From the NCBI RefSeq assembly GCF_009859475.1, contig NZ_CP044549.1, positions 4,526,001 to 4,590,000 on the forward strand: 64,000 nucleotides of DNA, written 5' to 3'. How positions within the stretch are numbered: position 1 is the stretch's first letter; each line of letters begins with the position of its first letter. The translations under genes and the position numbers were made by a program. Positions 32,601 to 40,109 of this stretch are shown here, in pieces. Below the pieces are notes generated by a model, which was given only the letters and a program-made list of their open reading frames with translations, was not told the DNA's origin and did no database searches. Origin of the DNA: Hydrogenophaga sp. BPS33. Lineage in GTDB: Bacteria; Pseudomonadota; Gammaproteobacteria; Burkholderiales; Burkholderiaceae_C.

Positions 32601-34271
32601 GTTCAGGGAGGTCACAGGTGCGCCGGTGTTGACCTGGCGGTTGCTGACCGTGGCAGCGCCGGTGGCTTCCAACAGCTCGTCGAGGCTGCTGAGGCTGACC
32701 GTCTCACCCAGCGCAAGCGTGGTGGCATTGAGCGACAGGCTCTGGCCCACCTCGTTGCCGCGCGCGCTGGCGCTGCTCTTGTTGTCGGCCACCGCGACGC
32801 TGCTGTTCTGCACGGCGCCTGCCGTGGCTTCGATACTGGAGCCGAGGTTGCTGGCCGTGACAGACACGTTGGTGTTGTCTTGCTGGTTGGCCAGCGCCGT
32901 GCTACCGGAGAAGGACGCGGCATTGGCGCCGCTGCTCAGGGCGCTGCGGGCGGCGTTGCCGGTGGCGCTGGAGCCGATGCTGTTGGTCGACAGGGCGACC
33001 GCACCGTTCACCAGGGTTTCCACCGCGGCGGCCACAACACCATTGCTGGTGACGGCGTCCACGTCCGACCCCAACAGGCTGGTATTGGTCTGCAGGTTGG
33101 AGATCACCAGGTCGGCATTGACCGCCGTGCCGTCTGCATAGCCGTTGAGGGTGGCGCCAGAGGGCACGATGCTGCCGCTAGGACCCGCAAACGACAGGCC
33201 GTCGGCCAGCAGGATGCGGTTGCCCACCGGCGACGTGCCGCTGCCCAACGCTTCGTTGCCCATAGCGGCGCTGCTGATGCTGTTGCCCGACACGGCCAGC
33301 GAGCCGCCCAATGCGCTGGTGCCCTCAAAGCCTGTCACGGTGGCTTGGACGCTGCCGTTGATGTTGTTGGCCGCTGCGGAGGCGTTCGTGCCGAGCTGGG
33401 TGTTGCTGACCACGGCCGAGCCGGTGAAGGTGGGAGCACCTTCGACCGCCTGAATGTCGATGGTATTGGCGCTGCTGTTGCCCTTCATGCTGGCGACGAT
33501 CTTGTTGCCGGTGACCGCTGCGCCGGCTTCGAGGGCGTCGGCCAGGAGGTCTGCGCTCAAGGTCAGTGCGACGGCATTGTCAGCAGCGCTTGCGCTGGAG
33601 GTCACTCCACTGGTTTGCTGCGCCGTGGTCACGACGATGCTGCCCGCCGATGTGGATTCCATCGGGCCAAAGGTCGAGCTCACACTCGTGGAGCCCGGGG
33701 TGACGGAGGTGTAGCCGACCGGCACGGCACCAGCAATGGAAGAGGTGCCCTGGTTGACGACGGTGCTGGCGGAAATGGTGTTGTCCTTGTTGACCGCACT
33801 GCCACTTTCAAAGCCGGTCAGGACGATGGACAGGCCGTTGTCATCCACCAGGCTGCTCACGACACCCGTATTGGTCGAGTACAGCAGCGAAGCGAGGCCC
33901 GTATTGCCACCGGCGGTGTCGCTGATCAGGGAAAGGTCGATCGACGTGTCGACAGGCTCGGCAAGGTTGCCAACGGCGCTGGCGCCCATGGCGTTGCCCG
34001 TGAGGAAGGTCGAATTGGCGGTCTGGGCGCCATTGGCGCCGATGTTGCCCTGGCCGTTCTGCAGCGTGGCATTGATCAAACCGGAGTTGTTCAACAGCAG
34101 GTTTTGGGTCTGGTGACCATTGGCGACCGCGGTGATACCGTCAAAGACGAAGCTGGTGTCGGCGGCGTGGGCGCCGCTGGCGATCAGGGTGGCAACAACG
34201 GCCACGCCGATGCTGCTGAGGGCCGGCTTGCGGCCGATGTGGTTGCGGTTGCGGTATTGACTGTTTTTCAT
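29601..34271 (-). CDS. Large beta-repeat adhesin in HfaD position (1,556 aa)
   Basis: A secreted 1,556-residue protein with a Sec signal peptide (SIGVAVVATLIASGAHA). The mature part is Cys-free in reading, very rich in Ala, Ser, Asn, Val, Thr, and contains at least fifteen degenerate units with the motif VxGNxxxAxAxGNxAxNxL (for example NTTYGLARGNVASNRT, NSTTALARGNSASNVL, NQVAAQAYGNSAVNQL), separated by strands such as ALANQQDNTNVSVTAS. This suggests a beta-solenoid surface fibre. GAGGAG five bases before the ATG is a strong ribosome site. The preceding two genes resemble HfaB and HfaA, and Caulobacter HfaD is a repeat-rich adhesin in the same order, so an HfaD-like, holdfast- or surface-anchor role is inferred; it is far longer than that protein. 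Homology itself is not shown here. Confidence 0.65.
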   Translation of the reverse strand: MKNSQYRNRNHIGRKPALSSIGVAVVATLIASGAHAADTSFVFDGITAVANGHQTQNLLLNNSGLINATLQNGQGNIGANGAQTANSTFLTGNAMGASAVGNLAEPVDTSIDLSLISDTAGGNTGLASLLYSTNTGVVSSLVDDNGLSIVLTGFESGSAVNKDNTISASTVVNQGTSSIAGAVPVGYTSVTPGSTSVSSTFGPMESTSAGSIVVTTAQQTSGVTSSASAADNAVALTLSADLLADALEAGAAVTGNKIVASMKGNSSANTIDIQAVEGAPTFTGSAVVSNTQLGTNASAAANNINGSVQATVTGFEGTSALGGSLAVSGNSISSAAMGNEALGSGTSPVGNRILLADGLSFAGPSGSIVPSGATLNGYADGTAVNADLVISNLQTNTSLLGSDVDAVTSNGVVAAAVETLVNGAVALSTNSIGSSATGNAARSALSSGANAASFSGSTALANQQDNTNVSVTASNLGSSIEATAGAVQNSSVAVADNKSSASARGNEVGQSLSLNATTLALGETVSLSSLDELLEATGAATVSNRQVNTGAPVTSLNAGSLIGQSAVAVTGTTLSVTGNIQDAVALSNNASNKLTLTGTTVGSGAGILNQQRVDPEDDLPNSAVSASLVGARAFIEGGGVSGSTLAVTDNLQEAIGYGNLGNNAMVVSGTTVAAPGTLGVASTVSIDNNAVKALDGQVVAAYGLLNDQSVLSDVSSHATSNDASAHIAVSGSLDNSTALNDANTLSTEAYGNYGQSGLSLNATNVTSGDFSSVANLTSLQAVDAAITAQSVTGAVALTTVNGNVGSVDTASSVSASGNRIDAQATGSRVNNTMGVSATNIATAAEGPLGTTTDGELTTTASFSLQNVQTGQGSVTATLRDADNASLASDVRVGIVGDVMRSSVVADGNTARAAATSNNASNALAINASGQLASSSAQQNVQMTTAGVNALVGQAGLAASAGGPFDFVITGSGLGHQDLGDGAGQLTAGTLTVDTTALSAAERAYLLGDGWTSAGADSVEKSAVGYAMSGQEYLDFMNGGTLPGSGVASPIDGTPHLGGVNMAVGGMVTESALSVSGNTTYGLARGNVASNRTEVKGNAIASGSSSTVASAGASFTGEGLETVADHSLANLQQAAGAAIESNVYGSFFIDAQPGAAISGSSLSVSGNTQMAEARANTGTSSLVLDGTGVTAVSALQSAQMSSSAVSAASSLNLFAPGAVTDTSVLLSNNSNIALAVMNDATNTVTVKGSQVGTGQAADISVGGTFDDTLTAEHVLANQQAASSAVTSTATTTLNNQEAMVSETGSAVRSTLSILGNTTAAEATANQALNSASVTGTASQAASVALRNMQDSSANVTASATSAARVSLAPLASSALNNSSVALDGNSTTALARGNSASNVLNSLAGANYGPATGGLVNAGDALTGFAVNANAGILNSQHNTGAVSASSTAVSYQVALNAGGSTASNMAVTGNQVAAQAYGNSAVNQLTLNALNTGTPTSAVANYQRNSGAITATVTSVNFGAGISGAMSGSTVNVSGNQISASAVGNSVASSIMAAPR

Positions 34272-34358
34272 AAAAACTCCTCAGGCTATAGGTGCCAGTG
34301 ACGGCGATAAATGACTTAAAACAACGAACGAAAAAACGGAAAACGCGCGAAATCCAGG

Positions 34359-35726
34359 TCAGCCGCCGATGCGCAGCTTGGCGATCTCCTGAAGGCCGGG
34401 ACCGTCCCGGTGGATGGAACTGTCGGCCGCATCGGGCCGCCAGATCACATTGACAGCAGCCGGCGCAACGCCCCGGTTGGCAAGTGCAGATGTGAATGCG
34501 GCAACGCGTTGGTTGATCAGGTCGTCGCGCTTGCCGGCATCCCAGTTCTCGCTGTCGCGCGCCACCAGCATCACGTCGACGGAGCCTTGCTTGGCAGCCG
34601 CCGCGATCTGGTCCACGAGCGCCATCGTCGACCCGCCCAGTTGCGTCGCCCCGAATTCGAACGGCAGCTGCACGACGCTGCCGGTGGGCGCCGCGCCGGT
34701 CTGGCTCGACGCATTGACCGCCGTGCCCCGCTGGCCGGTTTGCACCGGCTCACCGGTCACATCGACCAGGGGGTTCTCCACCTTGCGCAGCATGGCGGCT
34801 GGCGTGGTCTGGATGCTTTTTCCCGCGCCGGGCAGCAACGGCAGGCAGGGCGCGTGGTCGACCTGGGTGACCGCACCAACCAGACGCACCACGCCCTCTT
34901 CGAGCGCCGCGCGCACGCCGAGCTGCACTGGCTCCTGGCCCTTCGCGCCAAAGTCGATGTCGAACAGGTTGCTGTTGAAGAAGCGGAACACATTGAGGCC
35001 CACTTCGTAGCCGGTGAACTGCTTGGTCAGGCTGATGGTGCGCACGACCATCAGGGTCTTGGTGTCGACGATGCGCAGATCTACACCCACCGACTGGCTG
35101 AAGGTGCGGGCCTTGACCGAGACCTGGTCGACGCCGATTTCACCGCCGCCCGAGTTGATGTTGTAGTTCAGCTCGGTGATGCCGCCGACGATGAAGTAGT
35201 CGGACTTGTTGATGGTGCCGCCGAAATACGGCATCCAGGGCACGTTCTGGCCGGCACCGCCATTGGCACCCGCGAGCACATGGTTGCGGCCGTCGCCGAG
35301 TTGTCGGCGGTCGGCGTAGCCCAGCTCGCGCTCCGCAATCATGGGATCGAAGCGTTCGGCGATGCGCACTGCGCCGCTGAGCTTGCCGAGCGCCGAATAC
35401 ACCATGAGCGCGCCGCCCTGAGTGATGGCGTTGCCCTCGTTAATGTTGTATTTGCCGGTGTAGTCCTTGACATCGCCGACAGCCACCACCACGGGCGTGC
35501 GTCCGGTGGCCGCCACACGGTCGGCAAAGCAGGCCATCAAGGGCTCCATCGGCGTGATGTTGTCGCGCACGGAAGGCCCGAGGACGGTCGGCATCTCACC
35601 GGGTGCCATGCGCTGCATGGACGGGGTGGCGCAACCGGCGAGCAGCGCGGCGGCCGAGGCGGCCAGCACCAGCCGCAGTCCGGGCGTGGCGAGGGCAGCA
35701 GCAAAAGAATTCGGTTTGGTGATCAT
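34359..35726 (-). CDS. hfaB: HfaB/CsgG-family outer-membrane lipoprotein
   Basis: A 455-residue lipoprotein with lipobox LLAGC (Cys about 32). The central part matches the CsgG/HfaB family: VAVGDVKDYTGKYNINEG, VYSALGKLSGAVRIAERFDPMIAERELGYADRRQL, SDYFIVGGITELNYNINSGGGEIGV, VDLRIVDTKTLMVVRTISLTKQFTGYEVG, and GVRAALEEGVVRLVGAV. CsgG-type proteins form an oligomeric outer-membrane channel that exports curli subunits, and HfaB is the version needed for holdfast anchoring in Caulobacter. A C-terminal extension of about 100 residues (LPFEFGATQLGGSTMALVDQ ... DSENWDAGKRDDLINQRVAAF) looks OmpA-like and might contact peptidoglycan. It starts 15 bases after the HfaA-like gene and precedes the HfaD-like gene by 87 bases. 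Assignment to HfaB rather than generic CsgG rests on sequence feel and gene order. Confidence 0.8.
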   Translation of the reverse strand: MITKPNSFAAALATPGLRLVLAASAAALLAGCATPSMQRMAPGEMPTVLGPSVRDNITPMEPLMACFADRVAATGRTPVVVAVGDVKDYTGKYNINEGNAITQGGALMVYSALGKLSGAVRIAERFDPMIAERELGYADRRQLGDGRNHVLAGANGGAGQNVPWMPYFGGTINKSDYFIVGGITELNYNINSGGGEIGVDQVSVKARTFSQSVGVDLRIVDTKTLMVVRTISLTKQFTGYEVGLNVFRFFNSNLFDIDFGAKGQEPVQLGVRAALEEGVVRLVGAVTQVDHAPCLPLLPGAGKSIQTTPAAMLRKVENPLVDVTGEPVQTGQRGTAVNASSQTGAAPTGSVVQLPFEFGATQLGGSTMALVDQIAAAAKQGSVDVMLVARDSENWDAGKRDDLINQRVAAFTSALANRGVAPAAVNVIWRPDAADSSIHRDGPGLQEIAKLRIGG

Positions 35727-35741
35727 GTCTGTGTCCGCCGC

Positions 35742-36314
35742 TCAGTTCAGTACGCCGAACGAGCAACCGGTGCTGCCGGCCAGGCTGGCGCTTTGGGTTC
35801 CGCTGTTGCCTTGCTGGTTGTTCAGCGCCTGGTCGGCGGAACCCCTCACTTCGGTCGTGGTGTTGCCGTTGACATTGGAGCCGACGCTGCCGCTGTTGCC
35901 CTGGTCGCTGTTCGAGGTGCCGCCCGCGGCACCACCCGAGTTGTTGTTGGCGTTTCCGGTAGCGTCTGAGGTGGCGCCGCTGTTGGAGGGCGACAGGGCG
36001 GCGGCGCCCTGGCTGCTCTCATTGCCCACGGCGCTGGCGGTCTGGTTGCAGTTGATCTGCCGAGCGATGTTGGTCGTGTAGACCGGCGCCGTGTAGTAAC
36101 CCATGTTCCGCTTCTGGATCATGTCTTGGATCACGGCCTGGTTGACCTTGTCGGCACTGCTCTGGAACTGCCAGGCGGCGTTTTCCCCCGGGCCGTTGGC
36201 CAGCGCGAAAGGGACGGCGATGACAGCGAGCACGACAGCCAGCAGGCCATTTCGGCAGGCAGCGCACCGCAGGGCTGCGAGGCGCGAAGGAGCAGGAAAT
36301 AGTTGGGTTTTCAT
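35742..36314 (-). CDS. Small secreted HfaA/curlin-like protein
   Basis: A 190-residue exported protein; the ATG at 36314 is preferred because a signal peptide follows (NGLLAVVLAVIAVPFALA) whereas the upstream in-frame ATG at 36422 adds a Pro/Arg-rich segment. The mature part opens with GENAAWQFQSSADKVNQAVIQDMIQKRNMGYY, then a Gly/Asn/Ser/Gln-rich low-complexity region (DATGNANNNSGGAAGG, GNTTTEVRGSADQALNNQQGNSGTQ) and two Cys (INCNQ and TGCSF). Size, export and Gln/Asn content fit HfaA- or curlin-type amyloid-prone subunits secreted through the CsgG-like HfaB encoded next. No canonical curli repeats are present. It is the first gene of the adhesion locus. Confidence 0.6.
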   Translation of the reverse strand: MKTQLFPAPSRLAALRCAACRNGLLAVVLAVIAVPFALANGPGENAAWQFQSSADKVNQAVIQDMIQKRNMGYYTAPVYTTNIARQINCNQTASAVGNESSQGAAALSPSNSGATSDATGNANNNSGGAAGGTSNSDQGNSGSVGSNVNGNTTTEVRGSADQALNNQQGNSGTQSASLAGSTGCSFGVLN

Positions 36315-36521
36315 GAAGAAATGAATCCTGGGTTGGGAAGGCCCTGACGGCGTTGGGTCGGGGCGGGCCACGGCTTGAAACTGGAACAAATGGCGTCTGG
36401 GCTTGGCTGGAGATGTTTTCATCTCGGGTAGCCGTCACATTGAGCTCAATTCGAATACTAGCGGTTTTAATGATAAAAACGATATTCAAATGATAGAAAT
36501 GAGATTTTACGGGCCTGCGCG
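36315..36521 (-). promoter_or_regulatory. Probable promoter region of the hfa-like operon
   Basis: An AT-rich block at about 36440-36510 stands out from the GC-rich surroundings and lies upstream of the first adhesion gene, with a terminator sealing its far side. Several TATCAT/TAGTAT-like -10 hexamers are present on the minus strand, but no pair with good spacing decides the start site. Confidence 0.4.
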
Positions 36522-36553
36522 TAAAAAAAGCCACACGCTGAGCGTGTGGCTTT
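36522..36553 (-). terminator. Strong intrinsic terminator upstream of the adhesion locus
   Basis: A 12-base-pair stem (AAAGCCACACGC with GCGTGTGGCTTT) and three-base loop, followed on the minus strand by seven T. It would stop minus-strand transcription entering from the mobile-element region and insulate the hfa-like operon promoter. Confidence 0.75.
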
Positions 36554-36560
36554 GAGTTCA

Positions 36561-36682
36561 ACGGGGGGAGGCGAGCCGTTGAAGCCGTCGTGAATGAGCA
36601 CGGGCCTTCAGGCCTGTGCGGGGTCGGGCATGACCGTCCAGCAGTGTGAATCCCCGCCCTTTAGGGCGGGGAGGATGTCAAC
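36561..36682 (+). mobile_element. Solo right end of a TnpB element
   Basis: About 120 bases match the 3' end of TnpB copies A and C (CGTCGTGAATGAGCACGGG, GACCGTCCAG, then the hairpin CCCCGCCC/GGGCGGGG with TTTA loop at 36652-36671 and GGATGTCAAC). No TnpB body or left end is nearby. It abuts the terminator on one side and an IS3 transposase fragment on the other. Its hairpin is the only fully paired one among the copies. It might still give a guide-RNA-like transcript. Confidence 0.7.
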
Positions 36683-36835
36683 CGTATCGCGCACCTTCCA
36701 GCTCACGATCCTGCGGCTGTACAGGTCCAGGCAGGTGGCGATGGAGTCAGCGGTCGAGTGCTGTGCCGGCAGATAAGTCACCCCGGCCCCCATCTGCAAG
36801 GGCGCGGCTGCAATGTGCATGGTGGGCGGGCGCAC
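36683..36835 (-). pseudogene. IS3-family transposase (orfB) fragment
   Basis: A minus-strand frame gives GAGVTYLPAQHSTADSIATCLDLYSRRIVSWKVRDT, part of an rve/DDE integrase core around the WVTDITYLPT...LAVVLDLYSRRIVGW motif. Both ends are missing; the solo TnpB right end cuts it at 36682. The insertion site and the guide position coincide, as expected for IS605-type insertion into an older IS3 copy. Confidence 0.65.
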
Positions 36836-37198
36836 GGCTCTGGGTGCCTTGACGCCAATCCCTCTTAAGCAGGTCCAGCATCCTTGCTGTAGTTAAACGC
36901 ACTTCAAAATGCTATTGTACTTTTAATGATATTTTTCACATTCAATATGGTATTGTCAGTGTATAACCGAGACATCGACCACGATCTTCTTTGTCGCCAC
37001 TCGAGCGGACAGGATGAGGGCAGGGGTGGATTGCAGCTTGGTGGGTCAACTCGTCCCACAAGCCAGAACTGCTAAGGCGGAGGCTCTGCCCTCCCAAGTC
37101 ACCCCAAAGCCCCCTGTTGTCCCCAGCGACAGAGGAGCACGGGCGATGCGTTTGGCCTTCAACGTGGCCTTCCACATACACCTTCAAAGGAGTTCAAG
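36836..37198 (+). promoter_or_regulatory. Intergenic region before the lipoprotein gene
   Basis: No gene seen. An AT-rich section at about 36893-36965 is a plausible promoter zone for the lipoprotein gene at 37199, though no good -35/-10 pair stands out. AAAGGAG at 37186-37192 lies six bases before the GTG start. Confidence 0.4.
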
Positions 37199-38707
37199 GT
37201 GAGTTTTCAGTATTCAAAATTGACAAAACTACTCGCAGGAGCTGCGACAGCGCTGGTAGTAGCAGGTTGCGGCGGTAGCGGAAGTGGTGGTTTTGCAGAG
37301 ACCCCGCCTTCCCCTGCCGGCGACAAAGTGAGCGGCCTCGCAGCTGTAGGGGCACCCGTTGCCGGTGCACAGGTCATCTTGCGCTGCGCAAACGACGTTA
37401 CCGGTCAAACGACGACGGATAGCGAAGGCCGGTGGACACTTGAACTCAGCAATCCACAGTACCCGTGCTTGGCAACGCTCTCGAATAGCACGTCGCACCC
37501 TGGTGTGACGCTGCGTTCAATCGCGCAGTCGACCGGACATGTGAATATCACGCCTCTGACAGAACTTGTCCTGGCCCGCGCTGCGAAGCAGGCATCTTCA
37601 TCACTGGATGACGTCGACGGCCTTGCCCTTTTGGAACTGGCTTCTTTCCTAGAGGTAGCTCAGTCAGAAGTGATCACCATCTTGGTTGCCCAAGGTTTCC
37701 CTGCCAGCGACCTTGCCGTATTCACGGGACAATTCCAGGCGACCAAGGGCGATAGCTACGACGATTTGCTTGAGCACATTGCGCTGTCGCTGGCCGACGA
37801 CGGAAAAACACTTGATGACCTCATCGAAGTGATTTCTGAGGCGGATCCAGAAGACGTTCCACCATTGCCCAACACCGCAATCCTGAGTGCTGCAGCCGTG
37901 GGCACCATGCCTCAAATCAACAAGGCGTCTTTGAGCATCGAAGAGGGTCTCTTGAAGATGTCTCTTGAGGCAGGTTCGAACACGGTTGGCGGGTTCGTCG
38001 GCGGCGGAGCCGGAAACAAAGCTGTTCTTCAGTTGGCAGGCTTGAACGGCATGAAGTTGCGCGACTTCCACTCGATGACCGTCGAGCTTCAGGGCGATGA
38101 AGCAGGCGTCACGTCTCAACCAGTTTCACCGTATGTAGCCATCAATCTGACGATCGACCCGCAGTGCAGCGCAGACCCTATCCCTAGCGATGCGACGCTG
38201 AATCAACTGCGCGAGCGTCGCCGGATTTTGAGCTTTGACCCCTACTACCACTTCATCCAGCCCGCACCTCACCTCTCCAGCGAAGAGCTTAGGGTGATGA
38301 CCGTCACTCCGGCCACGCCAGGATGGCGCCCTTCGGCAGGGACCGCCATTCTCGGCAAGAGCCAACCGGACTTCAATCCGAATAACCACGCGGGAAGGCT
38401 TGAAGAGTTTGACTTCGAGTCGTACCCAGAGGCCTGCATTGTTGACGGTGCGACGGGCGACGCGGGCATGTACCGCGACGTGACGGACGAGACCTGCGCA
38501 ACAAGCAATGCACTTGACGGGACCGCGTCGGCTCGATGTGGTCTTCCATACAGCGGAGCGCTCCTCTTCCTGGGCAGCAGCTCAGCCACGCAAGTGTCGA
38601 ACTGGCTTGTGAAAGAGATCAAGGTCTTCCGCAAAGAGAACGTCAACGGTGGCGGTACGCCGGACGACTCCGTGGAGCAAGCCATTCGGACCTATCGCTT
38701 CCAGTGA
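37199..38707 (+). CDS. Putative exported lipoprotein with carboxypeptidase-like N-domain
   Basis: A 502-residue lipoprotein of unknown role. The GTG start is fixed by AAAGGAG six bases upstream. The lipobox is LVVAGC (Cys about 24), followed by a Gly/Ser linker. Residues about 42-95 (VSGLAAVGAPVAGAQVILRCANDVTGQTTTDSEGRWTLEL) are a carboxypeptidase-regulatory-like or CnaB-like beta sandwich, common in secreted Proteobacterial lipoproteins. A helical middle (about 105-215) and a beta-rich C-terminal half with several Cys (PQCSAD, EACIVDG, DETCATSN, ARCGLP) follow. It stands alone between an IS3 remnant and a complete IS3 element. Substrate or partner cannot be told from sequence. Confidence 0.65.
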   Translation: MSFQYSKLTKLLAGAATALVVAGCGGSGSGGFAETPPSPAGDKVSGLAAVGAPVAGAQVILRCANDVTGQTTTDSEGRWTLELSNPQYPCLATLSNSTSHPGVTLRSIAQSTGHVNITPLTELVLARAAKQASSSLDDVDGLALLELASFLEVAQSEVITILVAQGFPASDLAVFTGQFQATKGDSYDDLLEHIALSLADDGKTLDDLIEVISEADPEDVPPLPNTAILSAAAVGTMPQINKASLSIEEGLLKMSLEAGSNTVGGFVGGGAGNKAVLQLAGLNGMKLRDFHSMTVELQGDEAGVTSQPVSPYVAINLTIDPQCSADPIPSDATLNQLRERRRILSFDPYYHFIQPAPHLSSEELRVMTVTPATPGWRPSAGTAILGKSQPDFNPNNHAGRLEEFDFESYPEACIVDGATGDAGMYRDVTDETCATSNALDGTASARCGLPYSGALLFLGSSSATQVSNWLVKEIKVFRKENVNGGGTPDDSVEQAIRTYRFQ

Positions 38708-38716
38708 TGGAGCCGT

Positions 38717-38742
38717 TGAGGGGGCGCATGTGCGCCCCCTCA
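38717..38742 (+). terminator. Hairpin terminator after the lipoprotein gene
   Basis: Twelve-base arms (TGAGGGGGCGCA / TGCGCCCCCTCA) with a two-base centre, ten bases after the stop codon. There is no T-run, so it may act as an RNA-end stabiliser or a weak intrinsic terminator. Confidence 0.5.
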
Positions 38743-38843
38743 TCTCTCACACCCCCTTGAGGACCGGCGACCGAACACACCCTGTGAGGGCGATTGCCAA
38801 CGGCTCCGTGGACTGCCCCCGGTCTAGTAGACAAACCGTCGCC

Positions 38844-39698
38844 TCAAGCCGAAGCGCGTTCAAACGCTTCGGGACTGACGCCGCCCAGGTGGCTGTGGCG
38901 GCGGGTTCGGTTGTAGAACGCTTCGATGTAGTCGAAGACATCGGAGCGTGCCAGGTCCCTGGTCTTGTAAATGCGCTTCTGGATGCGCTCTTTCTTCAGG
39001 CTGCTGAAGAAGGACTCGGCAACGGCATTGTCCCAGCAGTTCCCCCGTCTGCTCATGCTCGGCTCGAGGTCGTGGGCTGAACAAAACCGCTTGAAGTCGT
39101 CACTTCCGTACTGGCTGCCCTGGTCGCTGTGCACAATGACCCGCTGTTGGGGCTTTCGACGCCACACGGCCATCAGCACAGCGTCCAACGCGAGCTCTCT
39201 GCTCAACGAGGGCTTCATGGACCAGCCCACTACCTTGCGGGCGTAGAGGTCCAAGACCACCGCCAGATACAGCCAGCCTTGCCAGGTCCGGATGTAGGTG
39301 ATGTCGGTGACCCAGACCTTGTTGGGCGCGTCCACCGTGAATTCGCGTTGCAGGTGGTTTGGCGCAATGAGGGAGGGTCTTCCTGCAATCGATCGAGGCT
39401 TCTTGTAGCCACGCACAGCCTTGATCTTGTGGCGCTGCATGAGGCGCTCCACACGATGCAGGCCGCAGGTTTCACCCGCCTCGCGAAGATCTGCAAACAC
39501 CCGCCGAGCACCATAGACGCCGTGACTTGCTGCGTATGAATTTCGAATCATTTCAAGCAGCCGAGCGTCGTCTTTGGCCCGCTCGGACTGCGGGCATTGC
39601 AGCCATGCATAGAAGCCTGCGCGCGCCACCTGCAGCACCCTGCACATCAGGCTCAGGGCAAATTCATGACGATGTTCGATCATGAAGCGGTACTTCAC
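38844..39698 (-). CDS. IS3-family transposase OrfB (DDE integrase)
   Basis: A 284-residue rve-type transposase. HTH_21-like N-domain (RVLQVARAGFYAWLQ, SYAASHGVYGARRVFADLRE), then the DDE core: first Asp in VWVTDITYIRTWQGWLYLAVVLDLYARKVVGW, second in VIVHSDQGSQY, Glu in DNAVAESFFSSLKKE, and the C-terminal YNRTRRHSHLGGVSPEAFE. The GTG start overlaps the orfA stop as GTGA, but in this family OrfB is normally produced as an OrfAB fusion by -1 frameshifting, and the OrfB frame is open back to the slippery site at 39726. Confidence 0.9.
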   Translation of the reverse strand: MKYRFMIEHRHEFALSLMCRVLQVARAGFYAWLQCPQSERAKDDARLLEMIRNSYAASHGVYGARRVFADLREAGETCGLHRVERLMQRHKIKAVRGYKKPRSIAGRPSLIAPNHLQREFTVDAPNKVWVTDITYIRTWQGWLYLAVVLDLYARKVVGWSMKPSLSRELALDAVLMAVWRRKPQQRVIVHSDQGSQYGSDDFKRFCSAHDLEPSMSRRGNCWDNAVAESFFSSLKKERIQKRIYKTRDLARSDVFDYIEAFYNRTRRHSHLGGVSPEAFERASA

Positions 39699-39979
39699 TC
39701 GGGCTCCCTGGCAAAGTACCGCGCGGCTTTTTTTAGTAGGTCGCGCTCCTCTTCAATGCGGCGCATCTGGGCACGCAGCCGAAGAATTTCGCTCTTGGCC
39801 TCCAGCAACTCCTTGGATTGCTGCTCGGACTTGTCTGGCGCAACGGCCTTGACCCACTTGTACAGACTGTGTGCTGACACGCCTAAACGGGCGGCCACAT
39901 CGGGCACGGTGTAACCGCGTTCGACGACCTGTTTGACTGCCTCTTCCTTGAATTCTGGTGAAAACCTTTGGGTGCTCAT
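39695..39979 (-). CDS. IS3-family OrfA (helix-turn-helix, leucine zipper)
   Basis: A 94-residue DNA-binding subunit. The ATG at 39979 is chosen because AGGAGGAAG lies just upstream. HTH_Tnp_1 motif (FSPEFKEEAVKQVVERGYTVPDVAARLGVSAHSLYKWVK) is followed by a leucine-zipper-like coil (LLEAKSEILRLRAQMRRIEEERDLLKKA) used for OrfA/OrfAB dimerisation. It binds the inverted repeats and regulates transposition. Confidence 0.9.
   Translation of the reverse strand: MSTQRFSPEFKEEAVKQVVERGYTVPDVAARLGVSAHSLYKWVKAVAPDKSEQQSKELLEAKSEILRLRAQMRRIEEERDLLKKAARYFAREPE
39726..39733 (-). other. Programmed -1 frameshift site of the IS3 element
   Basis: On the minus strand CTA AAA AAA GCC holds an A-AAA-AAA heptamer in the orfA frame, about 10 codons before the orfA stop. 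Slipping by -1 enters the orfB frame as SRAVLCQGARVKYRF. This is the usual way of making OrfAB. Confidence 0.6.
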
Positions 39980-40109
39980 CGCACTTCCTCCTATGCTCAA
40001 AGGATAGGCGGGGTTTGTCTACCGGACCAGGGGCAGTCCACCGACCTCCAACAACCGTGTGAACGGTTCAAGGCACCTTCAGGCTAAGCACCCCCAGGCG
40101 GAAGATGAG

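Larger units (their letters stand above)
38809..40040 (-). mobile_element. Complete IS3-family element (1,232 bp, 3-bp target duplication)
   Basis: Imperfect terminal inverted repeats begin TGGACTGCCCC at 38809 and end with its complement at 40040; about 25 of the outer 30 bases agree. The element is flanked by CCG on both sides (38806-38808 and 40041-40043), a 3-bp duplication usual for the family. It carries orfA and orfB on the minus strand with a slippery A7 run. Both genes are intact, so it may be active. Confidence 0.9.

Noticed and set aside
31344..34301. 985-codon plus-strand frame opposite the HfaD-like gene
   Set aside because: Same effect: it mirrors the repeat gene, has Arg/His/Gly bias and no recognisable domain, while the minus frame has a signal peptide, ribosome site and ordered repeats.
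35742..36314. Classical curli operon
   Set aside because: There is a CsgG-like gene but no CsgE/F, no CsgA/B repeats and no CsgD; gene order fits HfaA-HfaB-HfaD better.
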